This document shows, piece by piece, positions 1 through 5,230 of a stretch of DNA of 5,230 bases. Origin of the DNA: an uncultured Holophagaceae bacterium (GTDB lineage: Bacteria > Acidobacteriota > Holophagae > Holophagales > Holophagaceae). A program made the position numbers and the translations under genes. Position 1 is the first letter of the stretch, and every line of letters begins with the position of its first letter. The notes beneath the pieces were generated by a model that did not search any database, was not told the DNA's origin, and saw nothing but the letters and a program-made list of their open reading frames with translations. The stretch covers positions 1 through 5,230 of the forward strand of contig CAIRAS010000127.1 of the NCBI GenBank assembly GCA_903876615.1. Direction: 5' to 3'.

Positions 1-1275
<1,275 letters not shown>

Positions 1276-2442
1276 CTACATGGCTTCCGAGTAGAGGGCG
1301 AGCAGGTCCTCGCGGCTGGGGATGCGCGGGTTGGTGGCGTTGCAGGGATCCTCGATGGCCTTGGTGGCCAGGCGGTACAAGTCCGAGCTGCGGACGCCCC
1401 GCTCGGCCAGCCCGTGGTCGATGCCGCAGTCCTTGCGGAGCTCCAGGACGTGGCCCATGAGCCGGGACCGGGACTCCCGGTCGTTGAGCCCGCGCAGGTC
1501 GCAGCCCATGGCCTCGCCGATGCGGCGGTAGCGCTCCGGGGTCATGGCGAAGTTGTAGTCCATGACGTGGGGCAGCAGCAGGGCATTGCACTCGCCGTGG
1601 GCCAGATCCATGTAGCCGCCCAGGCTGTGGGCCATGGCGTGCACCGAGCCCAGGCTGGCGTTGGAGAAGGCCAGTCCCGCCTGGAGGCTGGCCAGCATGA
1701 TGTGCGTGCGCAGCTCCAGGTTGTCCGGCGCCCCGGCACTGGCGCGCAGGTGGGTGGACACCAGGCGGATCGCCTCCAGGGCATGGAGGTCGGTGATAGG
1801 GGAGTGGGCGTTCGAGACGTAGGCCTCGATGGCGTGGACCATGGCGTCCATGCCCGTGCAGGCGGTCAGGTAGGCGTCCATGGTCAGCAGGGTGGTGGGG
1901 TCGATGAGGGCCACGTCCGGGACCACGGCCTTGCTGATGATGGCGATCTTCACCCGCTCCCGGGTGTCGGTGATGATGGCGAACTGGGAGACATCCGCCG
2001 AGGTGCCGCCGGTGGTGGGGATGCAGATCAGGGGGGCCATGGGGGCCGGGACCCGGTCCACACCCTCGAAGTCCAGGATGGAGCCCCCGTTGGCTGCGAC
2101 GATGCCGATGCCCTTGGCGCAGTCCATGACGCTGCCCCCGCCCACGGCCACGATGAGGTCGCACCCGGCTTCCCGGAAAAGCTCGGCGCCCGCCGTGACC
2201 TCGGTGTCCCGGGGATTGGGCGAGACCCCGCAGAAGCGGGTCACGAGCAGACCCTCAGCCTCCAGGTTGGCGACCACATCCTCGGTCCAGCCGGCGGCGG
2301 CCACCCCGGCATCGGAGATGACCAGGACCCGGCTGCCGCCCAGCTTCCGGGCATAGCGACCGGCCAGCCGGCGGGCGTCCAGCCCGAAGATGAACTCCGG
2401 TGCCACGAACTTGCGTAGTTCCTCCATGACGGAACTGTCCAT
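1276..2442 (-). CDS. ercA: ErcA-like iron-containing (group III) alcohol dehydrogenase
   Basis: This 388-residue protein is full length for the group III metal-dependent alcohol dehydrogenases. The N-terminal NAD-binding half has GGGSVMDCAK (101-110), and the C-terminal helical half has the iron ligands expected by comparison with FucO: D199, H203, H268 and H282, with H272 in HAMAHSLGG. The enzyme family reduces aldehydes or oxidises alcohols with NAD(H) in the cytoplasm. Several stretches match Pseudomonas ErcA as I remember it rather than catabolic members: LRKFVAPEFIFG at the start, SPNPR (74-78), FEGVD, TTGGTSADVSQF (143-154, where most enzymes have a TTAGTGSE-like motif), and DPCNATNPR near the C-terminus. 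ErcA works with a neighbouring soluble histidine kinase in regulating ethanol oxidation in Pseudomonas, and a kinase starts here directly after the stop codon. The start ATG is backed by AGGAGAG at 2447-2453. The family is certain. The ErcA assignment is a remembered match plus context; a catabolic dehydrogenase remains possible because the metal ligands are intact. Confidence 0.93.
   Translation of the reverse strand: MDSSVMEELRKFVAPEFIFGLDARRLAGRYARKLGGSRVLVISDAGVAAAGWTEDVVANLEAEGLLVTRFCGVSPNPRDTEVTAGAELFREAGCDLIVAVGGGSVMDCAKGIGIVAANGGSILDFEGVDRVPAPMAPLICIPTTGGTSADVSQFAIITDTRERVKIAIISKAVVPDVALIDPTTLLTMDAYLTACTGMDAMVHAIEAYVSNAHSPITDLHALEAIRLVSTHLRASAGAPDNLELRTHIMLASLQAGLAFSNASLGSVHAMAHSLGGYMDLAHGECNALLLPHVMDYNFAMTPERYRRIGEAMGCDLRGLNDRESRSRLMGHVLELRKDCGIDHGLAERGVRSSDLYRLATKAIEDPCNATNPRIPSREDLLALYSEAM
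1284..1288 (-). promoter_or_regulatory. Ribosome-binding site of the kinase gene, inside the dehydrogenase 3' end
   Basis: GGAAG on the minus strand lies 8 bases before the kinase ATG at 1275, within the last codons of the dehydrogenase. The sequence between contains ATG-TAG-ATG: last sense codon and stop of the dehydrogenase, then the kinase start. Ribosomes ending one gene would be in place to begin the next, so coupled translation is likely. Confidence 0.55.
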
Positions 2443-2446
2443 GGCG

Positions 2447-2453
2447 CTCTCCT
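2447..2453 (-). promoter_or_regulatory. Ribosome-binding site of the ErcA-like gene
   Basis: AGGAGAG on the minus strand lies 4 bases before the ATG at 2442, a near-ideal Shine-Dalgarno sequence. It selects this start over the next in-frame ATG (codon 6, MEEL). Confidence 0.8.
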
Positions 2454-2518
2454 GGGGAATGAATGGCTGCTTTTTCCTTCGGCAGTCAACATCTACAAGG
2501 TGAGTTTATGGTCTAGTG

Positions 2519-2543
2519 AAAAAAAGAGGATCGTCGGCGCGAT
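2519..2543 (-). terminator. Weak candidate terminator after the ABC ATPase gene
   Basis: Directly after the TAA stop of the ATPase gene the minus strand reads ATCG, a six-base loop, CGAT, then CCTC and seven T residues (2525-2519). The T run is typical of intrinsic termination. The stem is only 4 bp and is separated from the T run by 4 bases, so termination would be partial at best. If it works, it would separate the ATPase from the dehydrogenase-kinase pair. The rest of the 101-base gap (2443-2543) shows no promoter I would defend. Confidence 0.25.
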
Positions 2544-3323
2544 TTACCAGAGGCCGTAGCGTCCGTCCTCCCGCTCGACCCGCAGGGGCATCCCGAACAG
2601 CTCTGACAGCACCGGTGCCGAGAGCATCTCCTCAACGGGTCCGTCGCGGTGGACACGACCCTCTTTGAGCAGCACCGCCCGGGTGATCTCCGGGATCACG
2701 TCGGCGATGGTGTGGGTGACCATGACGATGGTGCGCCCCTCCCGGGCGAGCTTGCTGACGATCTCGCGGAACTCGTGGGCGGCCCGGAAGTCCAGGCTGT
2801 TGGTGGGCTCGTCCAGCAGCAGCGCCACGGGATCGTGCACCAGGGCCCGGCCGATGAGCAGGCGCCGGGCCTCGCCCGAGGACATCTCCCGGATGGGCCG
2901 GTCCGCCAGGTGGGCCACCTCCAGCAGCTCCAGTACGGCCCGGGCCTTGGCCTCCATTGACGCCGTGACCTGGTGGGCGGGCCAGAGGCCGATGCTGCTG
3001 AAGAAGCCCGAGAGGACGGCCTCGAAGGCGGTGATGGGCCGGGCATAGGTGGCCTGGAGCTCGTTGGAGACCAGCCCGAAGCGGCTGCGGAGGTCGAAGA
3101 CATCCCAGACCTCCTCGCCGAAGCAGCGGCAGACGGTGCCCTCGGTGGCCAGGGGGTACAGCTCCCGGGTGATCACCTTGATGAGCGTGGACTTGCCGGA
3201 GCCGTTGGGGCCGATGATCGCCAGGTGCTCCCCGCGCCGGATGTCGAGGTCCAGCCCGCGCAGGCCGTCCTTCTCACCGCGACGGACGGTGACATGGCGG
3301 AGTTCCAGGAGGAGGTCGGTCAT
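2544..3323 (-). CDS. Stand-alone ABC ATPase, ModF/YlmA-like
   Basis: From the ATG at 3323 this is a 259-residue single nucleotide-binding domain. All ATPase motifs are present: Walker A GPNGSGKST (38-46), Q-loop Q90 in SNELQATY, signature MSSGEARR (147-154), Walker B VALLLDEP with catalytic E172, D-loop SLD (176-178) and switch H204 in VTHTIADV. The pattern MSSGEARRLLIGRALV, the late PEITRAVLLKEGRV and the overall length recall the ModF/YlmA group (COG1119). In that group ATPases are often encoded without a membrane partner and the substrate is poorly known. No permease or binding protein is next to it here, so import of a given substrate cannot be claimed. An in-frame ATG pair lies upstream (3341 and 3338), adding six residues (MMVGYA) without homology or a Shine-Dalgarno sequence. 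I prefer 3323 because the conserved fold begins at once (LLLELRHVTV), although its own ribosome site (GGTTGGA) is also weak. ATPase is certain; function is open. Confidence 0.93.
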   Translation of the reverse strand: MTDLLLELRHVTVRRGEKDGLRGLDLDIRRGEHLAIIGPNGSGKSTLIKVITRELYPLATEGTVCRCFGEEVWDVFDLRSRFGLVSNELQATYARPITAFEAVLSGFFSSIGLWPAHQVTASMEAKARAVLELLEVAHLADRPIREMSSGEARRLLIGRALVHDPVALLLDEPTNSLDFRAAHEFREIVSKLAREGRTIVMVTHTIADVIPEITRAVLLKEGRVHRDGPVEEMLSAPVLSELFGMPLRVEREDGRYGLW

Positions 3324-3355
3324 GGCGTATCCAACCATCATGCGCTGGATAAGTG

Positions 3356-3368
3356 CTTTGAATCAAAG
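3356..3368. repeat. Perfect 13-base palindrome CTTTGAATCAAAG, possible operator
   Basis: Six-base arms CTTTGA and TCAAAG are exactly complementary around a single central A. The site is 33 bases upstream of the ATPase start at 3323. The central spacer is too short for a good RNA hairpin, so if functional it is more likely a binding site for a dimeric protein. A 6-1-6 repeat is expected by chance about 0.06 times in a 256-base spacer, more if other spacings are allowed, so this is suggestive only. Confidence 0.35.
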
Positions 3369-3472
3369 GACAGAAGCAGGCCTGCACCCCTCCTGGCGGG
3401 TTGCCCAGGTGGGCCGAAGCGTAGACTGGTTCTCAAGTAGTAGAAAAATTTTTAACTCATGATAAAAAAATA

Positions 3473-3501
3473 TTGCACATTCCATCCTCCTTCCTTAAAT
3501 T
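3473..3501 (+). promoter_or_regulatory. Candidate sigma70-type promoter for the permease-ygeW unit
   Basis: TTGCAC (3473-3478) as a -35 box is followed after 17 bases by TAAATT (3496-3501) as a -10 box. The -35 keeps the TTG core; the -10 has 4 of 6 consensus bases including TA at the start and the final T. The stretch just upstream (about 3440-3472) is rich in A and T runs, as in UP elements. Transcription would start near 3508 and give a leader of about 72 bases. The match is moderate and not backed by other evidence. Confidence 0.4.
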
Positions 3502-3566
3502 CTTACCCAGGCCGTCCGCTATCTCTCCGGTCTTCCATCCCCCCCTATTCCTCCAAACCTCTCCCC

Positions 3567-3574
3567 GAAGAAGG
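3567..3574 (+). promoter_or_regulatory. Ribosome-binding site of the permease gene
   Basis: GAAGAAGG ends 5 bases before the ATG at 3580; the spacer is CCCCC. The same layout (AAGG-type core, then CCCCCATG) precedes the downstream carbamoyltransferase gene. Confidence 0.65.
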
Positions 3575-3579
3575 CCCCC

Positions 3580-4968
3580 ATGAACCGCCCGTCTGACGTG
3601 CATCCCGTTGATGAAGTCCTCCCCGCAGGTCGCCTGACCCTGCTGGGCATCCAGCATGTGCTGGTGATGTACGCCGGCGCCGTCGCGGTGCCGCTCATCA
3701 TCGGCGGTGCCCTCAAGCTCCCCAAGGAGCAGATGGCCCAGCTCATCAACGCCGATCTCTTCGCCTGCGGCATCGTCACCCTGATCCAGGCCATCGGCTT
3801 CTGGCGCTTCGGCATCAAGCTTCCCGTGATGATGGGCGTCACCTTCGCCGCCGTGGGTCCCATGGTGGTCATGGCGGGCAATCCTGAGCTGGGGCTGCTG
3901 GGCATCTACGGTGCGGTCATCGGCGCGGGCATCTTCGGCATCCTCATCGCGCCCCTGATCAGCCGCATGCTGCCACTGTTTCCCCCGGTGGTGACGGGAA
4001 CGATCATCACGGTCATCGGCGTCTCCCTCATGCGGGTGGGCGTCAACTGGGCTGCGGGTGGCAACCCGACGATCCCCAGCCCCACGGGCCCCATCGCCAA
4101 CCCTGCCTACGGTGCGCCGATCCATCTGGCCATCGCCGCCTTCGTGCTGATCTTCATCCTGATCATCACCAAGTTCGTGAAGGGCTTCCTGGCCAACGTG
4201 GCCGTGCTGGCGGGCATCATCGTAGGCACCCTGGTCGCCATGTTCCTGGGCAAGGTGAGCTTCGTGGGCATCCATGAGGCTTCCTGGGTGGCCATCGTGC
4301 GCCCCTTCCAGTTCGGGCTGCCGAAGTTCAACCTCGTGGCCACCCTCACCATGTGCATCGTGATGATCGTGGTCATGGTCGAGTCACTCGGCATGTTCCT
4401 GGCGCTGGGCAACATCACCGGCCGCACCATCAGCCAGCGGGATCTTTCCGACGGCCTCCGCGTGGACGGCCTGGGCACGCTCCTCGGCGGCATTTTCAAC
4501 ACCTTCCCTTACACCTCCTTCAGCCAGAACGTGGGCCTGGTGGGCGTGACGGGTGTCCGGAGCCGCTGGGTCTGCGCCGCTGGCGGCGCGATCCTGATGC
4601 TGCTGGGCCTCCTGCCCAAGCTGGCCGTGATCGTGGCTTCGGTGCCCTCCTTCGTCCTGGGCGGCGCCGGCATCGTGATGTTCGGCATGGTCTGCGCGAC
4701 CGGCATCCGGATCCTCGGGGGCGTGGACTTCCAGAACAACCGCTTCAACCTGATCATCGTGGCCATCAGCATCGGCTTCGGCATGATCCCCATCGTGGCG
4801 GACAAGTTCTTCGCCCAGATGCCCAAGCCCCTGTCGCCCCTGCTCCACAGCGGTATCCTGCTGGCCTCCATCGTGGCGGTCCTGCTCAACCTTTTCTTCA
4901 ACCAGATCAAGTCCCTGGAAGAGGCCGGCGTCGAGTCCGCCGGAGCCGCTGCCAGCAGCGAAGCCTGA
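3580..4968 (+). CDS. uacT: NCS2 urate/xanthine permease, UacT (YgfU)-like
   Basis: This 462-residue, strongly hydrophobic protein is a full-length nucleobase-ascorbate/NCS2 transporter, a proton-driven importer with a 14-helix fold in the inner membrane. The opening QHVLVMYAGAVAVPLIIG (25-42) with H26, and VTFAAVGPM (87-95) with T88, are family hallmarks. The substrate site residues are in place: E268 in VESLGMF, D296 in RVDGLGT, and Q316-N317 opening the signature QNVGLVGVTG (316-325). Similarity to E. coli UacT as remembered runs over its whole length, including LLGLQHVLVMYAG-like, WAAGG, FSQNVGLV, SRWVC, VLGGAG and PLLHSGI segments, and is closer than to XanQ or UraA. The last motif position is G325, as in XanQ, whereas I recall Arg in E. 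coli UacT. T88 and S424 (LLHSGI) look UacT-like. Urate, xanthine or both are therefore possible substrates. The following gene is YgeW-like, which supports a purine-degradation role. Family is certain; substrate is inferred. Confidence 0.95.
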   Translation: MNRPSDVHPVDEVLPAGRLTLLGIQHVLVMYAGAVAVPLIIGGALKLPKEQMAQLINADLFACGIVTLIQAIGFWRFGIKLPVMMGVTFAAVGPMVVMAGNPELGLLGIYGAVIGAGIFGILIAPLISRMLPLFPPVVTGTIITVIGVSLMRVGVNWAAGGNPTIPSPTGPIANPAYGAPIHLAIAAFVLIFILIITKFVKGFLANVAVLAGIIVGTLVAMFLGKVSFVGIHEASWVAIVRPFQFGLPKFNLVATLTMCIVMIVVMVESLGMFLALGNITGRTISQRDLSDGLRVDGLGTLLGGIFNTFPYTSFSQNVGLVGVTGVRSRWVCAAGGAILMLLGLLPKLAVIVASVPSFVLGGAGIVMFGMVCATGIRILGGVDFQNNRFNLIIVAISIGFGMIPIVADKFFAQMPKPLSPLLHSGILLASIVAVLLNLFFNQIKSLEEAGVESAGAAASSEA

Positions 4969-5012
4969 TTCCCAACCCCCGAAACCAACCATCCACCCCT
5001 TCCCACCCATTC
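4969..5012 (+). other. C-rich, G-poor leader between permease and ygeW
   Basis: Of these 44 bases 25 are C and only 1 is G, with no stem of note. The RNA should be unstructured. There is no terminator between the two genes, so they are probably one transcript. Such C-over-G stretches can load Rho, or simply keep the ribosome site open. Confidence 0.4.
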
Positions 5013-5018
5013 AAGGAG
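5013..5018 (+). promoter_or_regulatory. Ribosome-binding site of ygeW
   Basis: AAGGAG lies 5 bases before the ATG at 5024, a strong Shine-Dalgarno match that fixes the start. Confidence 0.8.
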
Positions 5019-5023
5019 CCCCC

Positions 5024-5230
5024 ATGCCGACCCTCGCCGAGAACCTGAAAGCCTTCCAGGCCCTCAAGACCGACCTCTACCAGAAGGACTTCCTGCTGAC
5101 GTGGCAGCACCCGGAGGAGGAGCTGCGGGCGATCGTGACGCTGGCCGACACCCTGAAGGGCCTGCACAAGGCCGGGAAGAGCTTCAAGGCCTTCGACACG
5201 GGCCTGGCGATCTCGATCTTCCGGGACAAC
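5024..5230 (+). CDS. ygeW: YgeW-type (knotted) carbamoyltransferase, N-terminal part only
   Basis: The first 69 residues are visible and the frame is open to the window edge; the family is about 400 residues. The N-terminus has KDFLLTW (21-27), a spaced EEEL..IV..AD.LK helix, and FDTGLAISIFRDN (57-69). These line up with my memory of E. coli YgeW, which reads KDFLLTW early and SGLGISVFRDN at this point. FRDN is the lead-in to the carbamoyl-phosphate-binding STRTR motif, which falls just outside the window, so the catalytic loop cannot be checked. YgeW belongs to the aspartate/ornithine carbamoyltransferase fold; its substrate is not firmly settled, and it is found in clusters for anaerobic purine and urate breakdown with ygeX, ygeY, ygfK, ssnA and hyuA. 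The urate-type permease 55 bases upstream fits that setting. An ordinary ornithine carbamoyltransferase is less likely given KDFLLTW and the neighbour. Confidence 0.85.
   Translation, partial: MPTLAENLKAFQALKTDLYQKDFLLTWQHPEEELRAIVTLADTLKGLHKAGKSFKAFDTGLAISIFRDN

Larger units (their letters stand above)
3324..3579. other. Divergent intergenic region between the ABC ATPase and permease genes
   Basis: This 256-base spacer separates two genes pointing away from each other, so it must hold promoters for both directions unless the ATPase is read from elsewhere. The ATPase-proximal part (3328-3410) has several inverted repeats: TATCCA/TGGATA (3328-3333 and 3346-3351), CTTTGA-A-TCAAAG (3356-3368), GCAGGCCTGC (3376-3385) and CCTGG/CCAGG (3392-3396 and 3405-3409). 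The middle (about 3435-3475) is very AT-rich compared with the rest of the window. The permease-proximal part (3502-3567) is C-rich and G-poor. I see no coding sequence and no recognisable purine riboswitch. Confidence 0.75.

Noticed and set aside
1414..2418. Open frame of 334 codons on the plus strand antisense to the dehydrogenase gene
   Set aside because: Low-complexity V/G/H/D/Q-rich composition typical of an antisense shadow in high-GC DNA.
2460..2489. TTGACT (2484-2489, minus strand) as a -35 box for the ErcA-like gene
   Set aside because: The -10 position at 17-18 bases has only CCATTC or CATTCA, and transcription from it would start at or inside the ribosome-binding site.
3376..3385. 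GCAGGCCTGC perfect 10-base palindrome as a stand-alone operator
   Set aside because: A 10-base palindrome is expected about once per 1,000 bases by chance and more often in GC-rich DNA; kept only as part of the repeat cluster.
3502..3579. Purine riboswitch in the permease leader
   Set aside because: The leader lacks the three-way-junction core and paired loops of guanine/xanthine sensing RNAs and is mostly unpaired C-rich sequence.
3457..4275. Open frame of 272 codons on the minus strand antisense to the permease gene
   Set aside because: H/D/G/E-rich antisense shadow of a hydrophobic transporter; no recognisable domain.
4353..5048. Open frames antisense to or out of frame with the permease 3' half (also 4384-5010 and 4509-5006)
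   Set aside because: Biased composition and full overlap with the well-supported permease frame.

Overview
This is a high-GC bacterial window with densely packed genes. It has three genes on the minus strand (about 1-3323), a 256-base divergent spacer that turns AT-rich, and two genes on the plus strand (3580 to the end). No mobile element, tRNA, rRNA or CRISPR array is visible. Reading style and motif variants, such as the kinase H-box HDTNN, recall Acidobacteriota (Holophaga/Geothrix type) or Geobacter-like bacteria. That is an impression from remembered proteins, not a demonstrated assignment.

Minus-strand block, in transcription order: (a) a stand-alone ABC ATPase of the ModF/YlmA type (3323-2544); (b) an ErcA-like group III iron-containing alcohol dehydrogenase (2442-1276); (c) a soluble PAS-histidine kinase (1275 to beyond position 1) whose 3' end is cut by the window edge. 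Genes (b) and (c) are joined head to tail at ATG-TAG-ATG with no spacer. In Pseudomonas the related pair ErcA/ErcS' acts in regulation of alcohol oxidation. The dehydrogenase here is therefore plausibly a signalling partner of the kinase rather than, or as well as, a catabolic enzyme.

Plus-strand block: a UacT/YgfU-type NCS2 urate/xanthine permease (3580-4968), then after 55 bases the first 69 codons of a YgeW-type carbamoyltransferase (5024 onward). This pairing is typical of anaerobic purine/urate degradation clusters, so the window probably stops at the entrance of such a cluster. A plausible sigma70-type promoter lies upstream of the permease. Both plus-strand genes have C-rich, G-poor leaders and similar ribosome-binding sites ending in CCCCCATG.

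Most of the window is made of recognisable families. The parts most worth following up are the ErcA-kinase fusion-like junction, the purine cluster running off the right edge, and the palindromes in the divergent spacer. I did not find a clearly new system inside the window.
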